This document shows positions 47,387 through 57,857 of a stretch of DNA of 64,000 nt, piece after piece; the first letter of the stretch is position 1; every line of letters starts with the position of its first letter. Both the position numbers and the translations under genes were made by a program. This DNA is from Pseudomonas sp. URIL14HWK12:I12. GTDB lineage: Bacteria > Pseudomonadota > Gammaproteobacteria > Pseudomonadales > Pseudomonadaceae. The DNA lies in assembly GCF_003097135.1 (NCBI RefSeq), contig NZ_QEQL01000002.1, forward strand, positions 310,001 to 374,000. The letters are read 5' to 3'. The notes below the pieces were generated by a model. That model did not search any database. It had not been told where the DNA came from and saw only the letters and a list, made by a program, of their open reading frames with translations.

Positions 47387-48081
47387 TCTTCGACTACACC
47401 ATTGTGTGGGCGAGCCTGCCGATGTATTTGGCCGGGCTGCTCGAAACCCTCAAGCTGCTGGCAATCGCGCTGGCATTCGGGTTGCTGGTAGCGCTACCGC
47501 TGGCATTGATGCGGGTGTCGTCTCGCCGCTGGGTGAACCTGCCAGCCTGGTGCTACACCTACGTGATCCGCGGCACACCGATGTTGGTGCAGCTGTTTCT
47601 GATCTATTACGGCCTGGCGCAGTTCGAGGCGGTACGCCAGAGCGTCCTGTGGCCGTGGCTGTCGAGTGCGACCTTCTGTGCCTGCCTTGCCTTTGCCATC
47701 AACACCAGTGCCTACACCGCCGAAATCATCGCGGGCAGCCTGCGTGCGACACCGCCTGGCGAGGTGGAGGCGGCCAGGGCCATGGGCATGTCGCCGGCCA
47801 CGATGTACCGGCGTATTCTGCTGCCCTCGGCGCTGCGCCGTGCGCTGCCGCAGTACAGCAACGAGGTCATCATGATGCTGCAAACCACCAGCCTGGCCTC
47901 GATCGTCACGCTGATGGACCTCACTGGTGCGGCACGGGCAGTGAACGCGCAGTACTACCTGCCGTTCGAAGCCTATGTGACCGCCGGTGCCTTCTACCTG
48001 GCCTTGACGCTGCTGCTCGTGCGGCTGTTTCGCCTGGCCGAGCGCCGCTGGCTGGCTTACCTTTCTCCGCGCAGGGGCTGA
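47383..48081 (+). CDS. aotM: Arginine/ornithine ABC permease subunit
   Basis: 232 residues from the GTG at 47383, with GGAGG ten bases upstream, overlapping aotQ. Membrane helices with the conserved YVIRGTPMLVQLFLIYYGL and EAA-loop GSLRATPPGEVEAARAMGMSP. Partners AotQ in the inner membrane. Confidence 0.93.
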   Translation: MIFDYTIVWASLPMYLAGLLETLKLLAIALAFGLLVALPLALMRVSSRRWVNLPAWCYTYVIRGTPMLVQLFLIYYGLAQFEAVRQSVLWPWLSSATFCACLAFAINTSAYTAEIIAGSLRATPPGEVEAARAMGMSPATMYRRILLPSALRRALPQYSNEVIMMLQTTSLASIVTLMDLTGAARAVNAQYYLPFEAYVTAGAFYLALTLLLVRLFRLAERRWLAYLSPRRG

Positions 48082-48084
48082 ACC

Positions 48085-49191
48085 ATGCAACGAATCGATC
48101 ACCGCCTGCCCTGGAGCAGCCTGGGTACCGAGCGCACTTTGAGTGTGTTCCGCTTTGGCCAGGGCGAGCGCAAGGCCTACATCCAGGCCAGCTTGCATGC
48201 CGACGAGCTCCCGGGCATGCGTACGGCCTGGTCGCTGAAGCGGCAGTTGGCCGAGCTCGAAGGGCAGCAGCGTCTGCTGGGCACCGTCGAGCTGGTGCCT
48301 GTGGCCAACCCGCTGGGCCTTGGCCAGTTACTCCAAGGGGTGCACCAAGGGCGTTTCGAGCAGGGCAGTGGGCGCAATTTCAATCGGGATTTCGTCGAGC
48401 TCTCCGCGCCGGTGGCCGACCTGCTGGAAGGGCGCCTGGGCGACGACCCACGTGCCAACACCCAGTTGATCCGCCAAGCCATGCGTGAGCACCTGGCGAG
48501 CCTGCGTGCGCCTAGCAGTGCGCTTGAAGGGTTGCAGCGCCTGCTGCTCAGCCATGCCTGCGACGCCGACATCGTGCTCGATCTGCACTGCGACGCCGAG
48601 GCCGCCCTGCACATGTACGCCTTGCCGCAGCACTGGCCGCAATGGCGCTCGCTGGCCGCTCACTTGGGAATGGCGGTTGGCCTGCTGGCCGAGGACTCCG
48701 GCGGCAGCAGCTTCGACGAGGCTTGTTCGCTACCCTGGCTGCGGCTGTCTCGCCATTTCGACCATGTGCCGCTAGCGTGCCTGGCGACCACCCTCGAATT
48801 GGGCGGGCAGGCCGATACCGCGCCTGGCCAGGCAGACGCTCACGCGCGTGGCATTCTCGCGTTTCTCACCGAGCAGGGGCTGATTGCCGGTGATGCACCT
48901 GCGGCGGCCGGGCCAGCGTGTGAAGGGCTGCCATTTGCCGGTACTCAATTGTATTACCCACCCCATGCCGGGGTCGTCAGCTACCTGAGCCAGCCGGGTG
49001 CCCATGTGCAGCCAGGCGATGCGCTGTTCGAAGTGGTCGACCCACTTGCCGACCGGGCCACAGTAGTGCGCTCGACCATCCCCGGGGTGCTGTTCGCCGT
49101 GGAGCGGCTGCGCTACGCACAGCCTGGCGTTTGGCTGGCCAAGGTGGCGGGCGCGCAGCCGTTGCGTGAAGGGCGGCTGCTCAGTGACTGA
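48085..49191 (+). CDS. aotO: AotO, succinylglutamate desuccinylase/aspartoacylase-like protein
   Basis: 368 residues. M14-type zinc-enzyme marks: [16 protein letters not shown] (first metal H and E), [20 protein letters not shown] and [20 protein letters not shown] (third metal H). The C-terminal [26 protein letters not shown] is a biotinyl-lipoyl-like beta hammerhead seen in this branch. In P. aeruginosa aotO is within the operon but not needed for uptake; its substrate is unknown. Confidence 0.88.
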   Translation: MQRIDHRLPWSSLGTERTLSVFRFGQGERKAYIQASLHADELPGMRTAWSLKRQLAELEGQQRLLGTVELVPVANPLGLGQLLQGVHQGRFEQGSGRNFNRDFVELSAPVADLLEGRLGDDPRANTQLIRQAMREHLASLRAPSSALEGLQRLLLSHACDADIVLDLHCDAEAALHMYALPQHWPQWRSLAAHLGMAVGLLAEDSGGSSFDEACSLPWLRLSRHFDHVPLACLATTLELGGQADTAPGQADAHARGILAFLTEQGLIAGDAPAAAGPACEGLPFAGTQLYYPPHAGVVSYLSQPGAHVQPGDALFEVVDPLADRATVVRSTIPGVLFAVERLRYAQPGVWLAKVAGAQPLREGRLLSD

Positions 49192-49210
49192 ATCGACGGA
49201 TAACAACCCT

Positions 49211-49975
49211 ATGTACAAGCTTCAGGTCCGGGACCTGCACAAGCGCTTCGGCGATAACGAAGTGCTCAAGGGCGTCTCGCTCGCGGCCGGGGCCGGCGAT
49301 GTGATCAGCATCATCGGCTCCAGTGGTTCGGGCAAGAGCACTTTCCTGCGTTGCATCAACCTGCTGGAGCAGCCCCACGCCGGCAGCATCAGCCTCAATG
49401 GCGAGGCGCTCAGGCTGGCGCCGGGCAAGGATGGCTCGCTGCGGGCAGTTGATCGGGGCCAGTTGCAGCGCATGCGCTCGCGGCTGTCGATGGTGTTCCA
49501 GCATTTCAACCTGTGGGCCCACATGAGTGCACTTGAAAACGTCATGGAGGCGCCCGTACAGGTGCTGGGCGTAAGCAAGGCCGAGGCCAGAGAACGCGCC
49601 GAGCATTACCTGGGCCGGGTGGGCGTTGCCCATCGCAAGGCCGCCTACCCTGCGCACATGTCCGGTGGTGAGCAGCAGCGTGTAGCAATTGCCCGTGCGT
49701 TGGCCATGGAGCCTGAAGTGATGCTGTTCGACGAACCCACCTCCGCGTTGGACCCAGAGCTGGTCGGCGATGTGCTCGGGGTGATGCAGTCGCTGGCCCG
49801 CGAAGGGCGCACCATGGTGGTTGTGACCCACGAGATGGGGTTCGCGCGGGAAGTCTCCAATCAGTTGATCTTCCTGCACCAGGGCCTGATCGAAGAGCAG
49901 GGCGCACCTCGCGAGGTATTGAGCGACCCGAAATCGGCGCGGCTGCGCCAATTTCTTTCCGGTAGTCTTAAATAG
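49211..49975 (+). CDS. aotP: Arginine/ornithine ABC transporter ATPase
   Basis: 254 residues. Walker [10 protein letters not shown] (36-44), Q-loop [10 protein letters not shown], signature [19 protein letters not shown], Walker [15 protein letters not shown], and H-loop [10 protein letters not shown] use the ATG at 49211 ([14 protein letters not shown]); the ribosome site is weak, and a GTG at 49184 overlapping aotO is an alternative. It energises import through AotQM. Confidence 0.94.
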   Translation: MYKLQVRDLHKRFGDNEVLKGVSLAAGAGDVISIIGSSGSGKSTFLRCINLLEQPHAGSISLNGEALRLAPGKDGSLRAVDRGQLQRMRSRLSMVFQHFNLWAHMSALENVMEAPVQVLGVSKAEARERAEHYLGRVGVAHRKAAYPAHMSGGEQQRVAIARALAMEPEVMLFDEPTSALDPELVGDVLGVMQSLAREGRTMVVVTHEMGFAREVSNQLIFLHQGLIEEQGAPREVLSDPKSARLRQFLSGSLK

Positions 49976-50005
49976 TCGGCTTCAGCCAGTGAGCGTAATC
50001 GCCCC

Positions 50006-50986
50006 ATGACCCCTCAGCGAATCGGTTTTCTTATCTGGCCCGGCACCAGGCCCATGACCCTGGCCCTGGCCGAAGAAGCGCTGGAGGTCGCGGGCAGGGT
50101 GCATCCGGATGTGTCGTATGAGCTGTCGTTCTTCCAGGCGCAGCAGCCCGCAGCAGCGGCCTGGCAGCTGCCTGGTGGGCCGTGGGCCGGTGCGCTGGAG
50201 GGCTGCCAGCGGCTGTTTCTGGTGGCCGACGAACCACCCCAAGCCTTGCCGTCGGCGCTGGGCACTGCGCTCAAGCAGCTGGCGCGCGGCGGTTGCGTAA
50301 TGGGCGCGCTTGGCGCCGGGATCTACCCGCTGGCCCAGTTGGGCCTGCTCGATGGCTACAGGGCAGCGGTGCATTGGCGTTGGCAGGACGACTTCGCTGA
50401 GCGTTTTCCCAAGGTCATCGGCACCAGCCACTTGTTCGATTGCGATCGCGACCGTTTGAGCGCCTGCGGTGGCATTGCCGTGCTCGATCTCATGCTGGCG
50501 ATGCTCGCGCGTGACCACGGCAACGAGCTCGCTGGCGCAGTTTCTGAAGAGCTGGTGGTGGAGCGCATCCGCGAAGGGGGCGAGCGCCAGCGCATTCCTC
50601 TGCAGAATCGACTGGGCTCCAGCCACCCCAAACTGACCCAGGCGGTGGTGTTGATGGAGGCCAATATCGAGGAGCCGCTCACAACCGACGAAATCGCCCA
50701 GCATGTATGCGTATCCCGGCGGCAGCTCGAGCGGATCTTCAAGCAATACCTGAACCGCGTGCCAAGCCAGTACTACCTGGAGCTGCGTTTGAACAAGGCA
50801 CGGCAGATGCTATTGCAGACCAGCAAGTCGATCATCCAGATCGGCCTGTCGTGCGGCTTCTCTTCCGGCCCGCATTTCTCCAGCGCCTATCGAAATTTCT
50901 TCGGTGCGACCCCCCGCGAGGATCGCAACCAGCGCCGCGGCGGCAGCCCGTTCGAGCTCGCATCGGCCCCGGCAGAGCGTGGCTGA
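50006..50986 (+). CDS. argR: ArgR, AraC-family arginine-responsive regulator
   Basis: 326 residues. An N-terminal GATase-1/DJ-1-like ligand domain (RIGFLIWPGTRPMTLALAEEAL, VMGALGAGIYPLAQLGLLDG) and a C-terminal AraC double HTH (EPLTTDEIAQHVCVSRRQLERIFKQYL; SIIQIGLSCGFSSGPHFSSAYRNFFGATPRED). This is the AraC-type ArgR of pseudomonads, unrelated to E. coli ArgR. With arginine it activates aot and aru operons, and operator sites are visible at both. It lies last in the aot operon, 30 bases after aotP, so it is probably autoregulated. Confidence 0.95.
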   Translation: MTPQRIGFLIWPGTRPMTLALAEEALEVAGRVHPDVSYELSFFQAQQPAAAAWQLPGGPWAGALEGCQRLFLVADEPPQALPSALGTALKQLARGGCVMGALGAGIYPLAQLGLLDGYRAAVHWRWQDDFAERFPKVIGTSHLFDCDRDRLSACGGIAVLDLMLAMLARDHGNELAGAVSEELVVERIREGGERQRIPLQNRLGSSHPKLTQAVVLMEANIEEPLTTDEIAQHVCVSRRQLERIFKQYLNRVPSQYYLELRLNKARQMLLQTSKSIIQIGLSCGFSSGPHFSSAYRNFFGATPREDRNQRRGGSPFELASAPAERG

Positions 50987-51008
50987 CCAATCTTGTCATG
51001 ATTTTCCG

Positions 51009-51043
51009 TCAGGAAAAGCCAGCCCTCGATAGCGTCGAGCTTT
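51009..51043 (+). terminator. Possible terminator after argR
   Basis: AAAAGC...GCTTTT flanks an inner CTCGA/TCGAG stem, with a four-base bulge. It ends in CTTTTC. Weak but well placed, 23 bases past argR. Confidence 0.4.
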
Positions 51044-51158
51044 TCAGGCACACCGCAGCACTGTAGTTTGCGCGCACAAGGAAAGGGTTCTCGAACACCG
51101 TTAACCCGCCATTCCAGCCAGGCGCCCTCACGCGCCATCGCAGAAGAAAGGAGTGCTC

Positions 51159-51584
51159 ATGAGCGACACCTCAGTGTGGTCCATCACCTCGCTGCACCAA
51201 GCCTTGCAACAACACGAACGGGTGACCAGCGGCGCCTTGGCGCTTGCTCTGCAGGAGGGCCCGGCGCCAGTGCTGCGGCTCAACCTTCATGGCTTCGCCC
51301 TGGAGCTGGCCATCTCGGGCGATCAGGTACTGGTCGACGGCCTGCTGGTGGAAGCGAGCAAGGTCAACGACCGCGCCGCCTTCAATGACACCGTACTGCG
51401 CAGCCGCGAGCTGTTCCCGCTCTCGTCGGTGTGCATCGAGCAGGTCGGCGGCACTGCCTATTACGGCCTGTTCGGTGCCCTGAGCGCTGAATCGCCGCTG
51501 CCGGTGATCGTGCACGAAATCGATACCCTCGCCGAAAACCTGGTACGTGCCAGCGAAGCGTTCGCCGACCATTTCACTGCCTGA
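51159..51584 (+). CDS. yjfI: YjfI-like DUF2170 protein
   Basis: 141 residues from the ATG at 51159, with AAAGGAG ahead. Soluble, acidic; FALELAISGDQVLVDGLLV and VLRSRELFPLSSVCIEQV match the DUF2170/YjfI group. First gene of the cluster whose order (DUF2170, PspA, DUF2491, DUF350, DUF1190, ATP-grasp) equals E. coli yjfIJKLMC. Molecular role unknown; placement suggests a cytoplasmic partner of the PspA-like protein. Confidence 0.82.
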   Translation: MSDTSVWSITSLHQALQQHERVTSGALALALQEGPAPVLRLNLHGFALELAISGDQVLVDGLLVEASKVNDRAAFNDTVLRSRELFPLSSVCIEQVGGTAYYGLFGALSAESPLPVIVHEIDTLAENLVRASEAFADHFTA

Positions 51585-51599
51585 CCGGAGCCAACTTTC

Positions 51600-52298
51600 A
51601 TGAGTATCTGGAAAAAAATCATCACTGCCGTACGGGGCGGCGTGTCCGAAGCCGGTGAGGCAATCGTCGACGCCAATGCCATTCGCATTCTCGAGCAGGA
51701 GCAGCGTGACGCCGAGGCTGCGCTGCTGAAAGCGCGCAACGGGCTGGTCGACATCAAGGCGCGGCACAAGCTGTCGCAACAGCGCCTCGAGGCGCTGAAC
51801 AACGACATCGCCAACTGGGAAGGCAAGGCCATGGCCGCGCTCGACAAGGGCGAAGAAGCCCTGGCCACCGAATGCGCCGCCAAGGTTGCCGAGATCGAAG
51901 GCCAGCGCAATCAGGAACAGGTACTGGCCGACCAGTTCGGGCAACAGGCCAATGCATTGCAGGCCCAACTGAGCAAGGCTGAGGCACAGATCAAGGGCCT
52001 CAAGCAGCAGGTTGAGATGGCCAAGGCCCGGGAAAGCGTGCAGCAGGCTAGGGTCGCCACCGCAACGGCGACCGGCGGCGCGAATGGCAAGCTGGAAACG
52101 GCGGTCGACTCCCTGGCCCGCATCAAGCAGCGCCAGGATGAACGCGATGCCAAGCTCGAGGCCGCCGAAGAGCTGGCCAATGCAGCCAACGGCGGCGACC
52201 TCGAGCGGCGCCTGCAACAGGCTGGCATCGGCGCTTCGGCCACCAGCGGCGCCGACGTGCTGGCCCGGCTCAAGGCCAAGCAGAACCCACAGCAGTAA
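51600..52298 (+). CDS. yjfJ: PspA/IM30-family protein (YjfJ)
   Basis: 232 residues, almost entirely helical and coiled-coil from ~25 to ~160 (AEAALLKARNGLVDIKARHKLSQQRLEALN and following), the PspA/Vipp1 fold. The N-terminal SIWKKIITAVRGGVSEAGEAIVDANAIRILEQEQRD is the membrane-touching helix. PspA proteins form scaffolds on damaged inner membrane. No PspF or PspBC gene is nearby, so this is a separate paralog system. Spacing to yjfI is 15 bases. Confidence 0.88.
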   Translation: MSIWKKIITAVRGGVSEAGEAIVDANAIRILEQEQRDAEAALLKARNGLVDIKARHKLSQQRLEALNNDIANWEGKAMAALDKGEEALATECAAKVAEIEGQRNQEQVLADQFGQQANALQAQLSKAEAQIKGLKQQVEMAKARESVQQARVATATATGGANGKLETAVDSLARIKQRQDERDAKLEAAEELANAANGGDLERRLQQAGIGASATSGADVLARLKAKQNPQQ

Positions 52299-52349
52299 CC
52301 CGGTGCGGTGCGAGCCCAGGCTTGCGCCGCCTTATCGAGGAGCGAGGCC

Positions 52350-52997
52350 ATGGGCCTGATCAAACGTATGCTGGGGCTGGAAGCACCCGTTGCAAAGGGT
52401 GCGCCCCAGGCCAGGGCTGAAGGGCCCCTGGGCCTGGACATCGGGCGCATGCCAAGCCTGTCGCCGTCGCTGGCAAGCCTGCTTGACGGCCATTCCTATG
52501 TCGTGGTCCCCGGCGACGAAAAGATCTGCGCCCGCGGCAGCATCGAACTGGGCCAGGGCAGCCGCCTGTTGCGCTATTACCTGGACGACGAAGACTACTA
52601 CCTGCAAGTGGTCATGGGCGGTGCGGGCAACGAGGCTATCGACGAGGTGCAACTGTTCGGTTACTTCAGTGCGCTGAATGTGACCAGCAAGGCAGAGCTG
52701 CAGCGCCTGACTGCCAATATCGGCTTGCCGACGCTTGAGCACGAAGGCGAAAGCTTCGAGCGGCAGTGGGGGAGTGAAATGGGGTTGGCCGAACTGGTAC
52801 CCTTGCACGAATCGGTCACCAGCCCCGAGGCCAGCTACACGGTCAAACACCACGCGATGCTTTATGCGCGCGAAATCGGCCTGGTCAACCGCAAGGAATA
52901 CCTGCTGTTTTCCGTCGAGGAAGACGAGCAGGGCAACGTCAGCCTCACCACGGCGGTGGGGGTGACCCTGCAACTGCCTGACCTTCAGGTTCTCTGA
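52350..52997 (+). CDS. yjfK: YjfK-like DUF2491 protein
   Basis: 215 residues from the ATG at 52350, with GAGGAG upstream. Soluble; conserved blocks SYVVVPGDEKICARGSIELG and LLRYYLDDEDYYLQVVM, and near the end YAREIGLVNRKEYLLFSVEEDE. Family known only as DUF2491. It lies between the PspA-like gene and the DUF350 membrane gene, as in E. coli. Confidence 0.85.
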   Translation: MGLIKRMLGLEAPVAKGAPQARAEGPLGLDIGRMPSLSPSLASLLDGHSYVVVPGDEKICARGSIELGQGSRLLRYYLDDEDYYLQVVMGGAGNEAIDEVQLFGYFSALNVTSKAELQRLTANIGLPTLEHEGESFERQWGSEMGLAELVPLHESVTSPEASYTVKHHAMLYAREIGLVNRKEYLLFSVEEDEQGNVSLTTAVGVTLQLPDLQVL

Positions 52998-53010
52998 CAA
53001 GGACATCTCC

Positions 53011-53436
53011 ATGCTCGACGCACTCGCCCTGTCGCTCAATGCCACGGCCGTGTTTGGCTTCATCGTCTACATCGCTGTCGCGGCGGTGCTCTTCGCCCTG
53101 TTCCAGTTCATCTACACCCGCATCACGCCGCACCGTGAGTTCGCATTGATTCGCGACAACAACGTGGCCGCGGCGGTGGCACTGGGTGGCTCGCTGGTAG
53201 GCTTTGCGCTGCCGGCAAGCAACATCATCGCCTACAGCGTGAGCGTGCTCGATTTCACAGTGTGGGTGCTGATCGCGGCGCTGGTACAACTGCTGGCGTT
53301 CGGTGCCACCAGCCTGGTAGTCAAAGGGTTGTCGGCACGTATCGCCCGTGGTGAGCTGGCGGCGGCCATCTATTCGGCGGCGGTGGCGATCAGCATTGGC
53401 TTGCTCAATTCGGCCTGCATGACGCCGGCGGCCTGA
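53011..53436 (+). CDS. yjfL: DUF350 integral membrane protein (YjfL)
   Basis: 141 residues with four hydrophobic helices (FGFIVYIAVAAVLFALFQFIY; AAVALGGSLVGFALPASNII; FTVWVLIAALVQLLAFG; AIYSAAVAISIGLLNSACM). This is a DUF350 domain. It probably provides the membrane anchor of the PspA-linked system. Spacing to yjfK is 13 bases. Confidence 0.88.
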   Translation: MLDALALSLNATAVFGFIVYIAVAAVLFALFQFIYTRITPHREFALIRDNNVAAAVALGGSLVGFALPASNIIAYSVSVLDFTVWVLIAALVQLLAFGATSLVVKGLSARIARGELAAAIYSAAVAISIGLLNSACMTPAA

Positions 53437-53461
53437 GCCTGCCTCGCACAAGGAGAAAGCG

Positions 53462-54136
53462 ATGAGAAACCGAAGCTGCGCGACCCTCGTGCTGGTGGGT
53501 GCGCTGCCCCTGGCCCTGGCCGGCTGTGACGACTCGGTGAACGTCACCGCGCGCAAGGATTTCAAAACCGTGCAGGAGTGTGTGGACGCCAAGGTGCCGG
53601 TCGACGTGTGCTCCACCGCGTACATGCACGCGCTGGACGATCACCGCAAGATCGCCCCCACCTACGACGATCAGGCAGCCTGTGAGGAAGACTTCGTCCC
53701 CGGCTACTGCCAGCTGACCTCCGGTGGCAAGTACGTCCCGCGGCTCGGCGGCTTCGAATTGGCAATGTCGGGCGACGTACCTCGCCAGGCCGCCGAACAG
53801 GCGCGCTCGCAGGGGGAGAGCGGCAACGGGCTGTTGACCGGGCTGTTGCTGGGCCAGATGCTCGGCGGCGGTAACCGCTATTACTCCGAGCCCATCTACG
53901 ACATGCGCAACCGGGCGGGCGGGTACTCGACCTCAACCCTGTCGCGCCAAGCGGACAATGGCCAGACCTTCAGCCGCTCGACCCAGGCGCGAAGCACTGG
54001 CAGCTACGTGCCCCCGACGCTCGGGCGCAATGAATCTGTCGGCTCGGCGGTGTCCCGCGGCGGCTTTGGCAGCTCGGCCACGGCACGCAGCGGGTGGGGC
54101 AGCGCCACTCGAGGCGGCTTCAGCTCTGGCGGTTGA
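53462..54136 (+). CDS. yjfM: DUF1190 lipoprotein (YjfM)
   Basis: 224 residues. Lipobox LALAGC puts the mature N-terminal cysteine at about residue 22 (acylated lipoprotein). The conserved part has KTVQECVDAKVPVDVCSTAYMHALDDHRKIAPTYDDQAACEEDFVPGYC, a DUF1190 pattern with paired cysteines. The last ~90 residues are Gly/Ser/Arg-rich and disordered. Probably periplasmic, facing the envelope side of the system. Confidence 0.88.
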   Translation: MRNRSCATLVLVGALPLALAGCDDSVNVTARKDFKTVQECVDAKVPVDVCSTAYMHALDDHRKIAPTYDDQAACEEDFVPGYCQLTSGGKYVPRLGGFELAMSGDVPRQAAEQARSQGESGNGLLTGLLLGQMLGGGNRYYSEPIYDMRNRAGGYSTSTLSRQADNGQTFSRSTQARSTGSYVPPTLGRNESVGSAVSRGGFGSSATARSGWGSATRGGFSSGG

Positions 54137-54138
54137 GC

Positions 54139-55296
54139 ATGAAAAAGGTTCCGATCGCCGAGCGCCCGGGCTGGCAGGCGCGAGTTGAAGCGCAGGGCTT
54201 CGGCTTTCATACCTTCGACGGCGAGCGTTACTGGGATGAGCGCGCTTACTACCGTTTCAGCGAACGCCAGGTGACTCAGGATCTGGAAGCGCCCACTCGC
54301 GCCCTGCACCAGATGTGCCTGGAGGTCGTTGACCGCGTGGTGCAGAGCGAGCAATTACTCACCGAGCTTGCCATCCCTTCGGCCTTCCATGACCTGGTGT
54401 GCGATTCCTGGCGCCGGGCCGAGCCGCATCTGTACGGGCGGTTCGATTTTTCCTACTGTGGCAACGGGCCGGCCAAGCTGCTGGAGGCTAACTACGACAC
54501 GCCTACCTCACTGCTCGAAGCCGGCGCCATCCAACTGCTTTGGCTGGAAGAGCAGATCGCCCGCGGCGAGCTGCCGGCGCATGCCAACCAGTTCAACACC
54601 CTCGCCGAAGACCTGGTCAGGGCCCTGGCGACGTTCGGCACTGCTAGCCCCTGGTGGTTCTCCGCGATCGCGGGCTCCAGCGAAGACCGCGGCACGACCG
54701 ACTTCTTGCGGCGCATGGCCGCGCACGCCGGCATAGATGCGCGGCATATCGACTTGCAGGATATCGGCCTGGATGCCCAAGGGCGCTTCATCGACCTTTC
54801 GGGCGAGCCGATTACCCGGCTGTTCAAGCTGCACGCCTGGGAGCACATCTTCGAGGAGCCGTTCGGCGAGGCGGTCGCTGGCAGCGGTACCCAATTCGTC
54901 GAGCCGGCCTGGAAGGCGATCATCAGCAACAAGGGCATCCTGCCCCTGCTGTGGCGCTTTTTCGAAGGGCACCCGAACCTGTTGCCGGCGTTCGTCGACC
55001 CAGCGCCCGGCGAGCCAGTGAAGCAGGGCTGGGTGCGCAAGCCTTTCTTCTCCCGCGAGGGCGCCAACATCGAGCTGTGCACCGAGCAAGGCCAACGCGT
55101 GGCCGAAAGCGGGCCCTACACGGATGCGCCCTATATTCTCCAGGCCATGGCGCCGCTGCCGCGCTTCGGCGATAGCTACACGCTCATAGGCGCCTGGGTG
55201 GTGGGTGATGTACCGGCGGGTATCGGCATCCGCGAGGACGACAGCCTCATCACCAAGGACAGCAGCCGTTTCCTGCCACATGTGGTGCTGGATTGA
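54139..55296 (+). CDS. yjfC: ATP-grasp amide ligase, glutathionylspermidine-synthase-like (YjfC)
   Basis: 385 residues from the ATG at 54139, two bases after the yjfM stop. Family marks: GPAKLLEANYDTPTSLLEAGAIQLLWLEEQ, WKAIISNKGILPLLWRFF and GWVRKPFFSREGANIELC, plus GAWVVGDVPAGIGIREDD near the end. These fit the synthetase half of GspS, joining a peptide carboxylate to an amine using ATP. The amidase half of bifunctional Gsp is absent. What it ligates is unknown; the gene order implies a peptide-like tag or a modification of the YjfM/PspA system. Confidence 0.88.
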   Translation: MKKVPIAERPGWQARVEAQGFGFHTFDGERYWDERAYYRFSERQVTQDLEAPTRALHQMCLEVVDRVVQSEQLLTELAIPSAFHDLVCDSWRRAEPHLYGRFDFSYCGNGPAKLLEANYDTPTSLLEAGAIQLLWLEEQIARGELPAHANQFNTLAEDLVRALATFGTASPWWFSAIAGSSEDRGTTDFLRRMAAHAGIDARHIDLQDIGLDAQGRFIDLSGEPITRLFKLHAWEHIFEEPFGEAVAGSGTQFVEPAWKAIISNKGILPLLWRFFEGHPNLLPAFVDPAPGEPVKQGWVRKPFFSREGANIELCTEQGQRVAESGPYTDAPYILQAMAPLPRFGDSYTLIGAWVVGDVPAGIGIREDDSLITKDSSRFLPHVVLD

Positions 55297-55384
55297 GCGG
55301 TGGCGGACAAAGAGGGCTTCCCTTGAAATCCCCCGTTTCAAAACGCCCTTGGCAACGTTTAAACTACGCATTCACGTAGGTTTA

Positions 55385-56753
<1,369 letters not shown>

Positions 56754-56805
56754 GCCCCAGGCGGGGGTACCCCCGGCCTGTAACCTGTTTTCTAGGAGTG
56801 GCACG

Positions 56806-57825
56806 ATGCTGGTGATGCGCCCTGCGCAAATGGCTGACCTTCAAGAGGTTCAGCGGCTGGCCGCCGATAGCCCCATCGGCGTCACTTCCCTGCCCAACGA
56901 CGCTCAGCGGCTGGCCGATAAGATCGCAGCCTCGGAGTCGTCGTTCGCGGCCGAGGTGATGTTCAACGGCGAAGAAACCTACTTCTTCGTGCTCGAAGAT
57001 CTCAGCACGTCTCGGCTGATGGGCTGCTCAGCCATCGTTGCGTCGGCTGGGTACAGCGAGCCGTTTTACAGCTTTCGCAACGAAACCTTCGTGCATGCCT
57101 CGCGGGAGCTGGCGATCCATAACAAGATCCACGTGCTTTCGCCCTGCCACGACCTGACCGGCAACAGCCTGTTAACCAGCTTCTATGTGGTGCCTGAGCT
57201 GGTGCGCAGCGCGTGGGCTGAGCTCAATTCCCGCGCGCGGTTGCTGTTCATGGCAGCGCACCCGGAGCGCTTCGCCGACTCGGTGGTTACCGAAATCGTC
57301 GGCTACAGCGATGAAAACGGCGACTCGCCCTTCTGGGATGCAGTGGGGCGTAATTTTTTCAACATCAGCTATGCCGAGGCCGAACGGCTGTGCGGGCTCA
57401 ACAACCGTACCTTCATCGCCGAGCTGATGCCGCACTATCCCATCTACGTACCCTTGCTGCCCGATACCGCGCAGGAGGCCATGGGCCAAGTGCACCCGCG
57501 TGCGCAGGTGACCTTCGACATCCTGATGCGTGAGGGTTTCGAAACCGACCACTACATCGATATTTTCGACGGCGGCCCCACCCTCAATGCCCGGGTATCA
57601 GGCATCCGCTCCATCGGCCAGAGCCGCTTGGTGGCCGTGCGCCTGGGCGAGGGGGAGCCCAGCCACGGGCGGCCCTACCTGCTGAGCAACGAGCAGCTGC
57701 AGGGCTACCGGGCCGTGATGCTGACCCTGGACTGGGCCCCTGGCCAGCCGCTGACGCTGAGCGCGGCCCAGGCTCAGGCGCTGAATGTAAGCGACGGCGC
57801 CAGTGTGCGCCTGATACCGGTTTGA
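56806..57825 (+). CDS. aruF: Arginine/ornithine N-succinyltransferase, alpha subunit
   Basis: 339 residues, AGGAG ahead of the ATG. MLVMRPAQMADLQEVQRLAADSPIGVTSLP and LTGNSLLTSFYV fit the AstA/AruF fold. With AruG it forms the succinyltransferase that starts the pathway (arginine + succinyl-CoA). The tandem partner aruG is a clear paralog. Confidence 0.94.
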   Translation: MLVMRPAQMADLQEVQRLAADSPIGVTSLPNDAQRLADKIAASESSFAAEVMFNGEETYFFVLEDLSTSRLMGCSAIVASAGYSEPFYSFRNETFVHASRELAIHNKIHVLSPCHDLTGNSLLTSFYVVPELVRSAWAELNSRARLLFMAAHPERFADSVVTEIVGYSDENGDSPFWDAVGRNFFNISYAEAERLCGLNNRTFIAELMPHYPIYVPLLPDTAQEAMGQVHPRAQVTFDILMREGFETDHYIDIFDGGPTLNARVSGIRSIGQSRLVAVRLGEGEPSHGRPYLLSNEQLQGYRAVMLTLDWAPGQPLTLSAAQAQALNVSDGASVRLIPV

Positions 57826-57857
57826 GACCCTCGCAGGGCCAGCCCTTAGGAGAAAGC

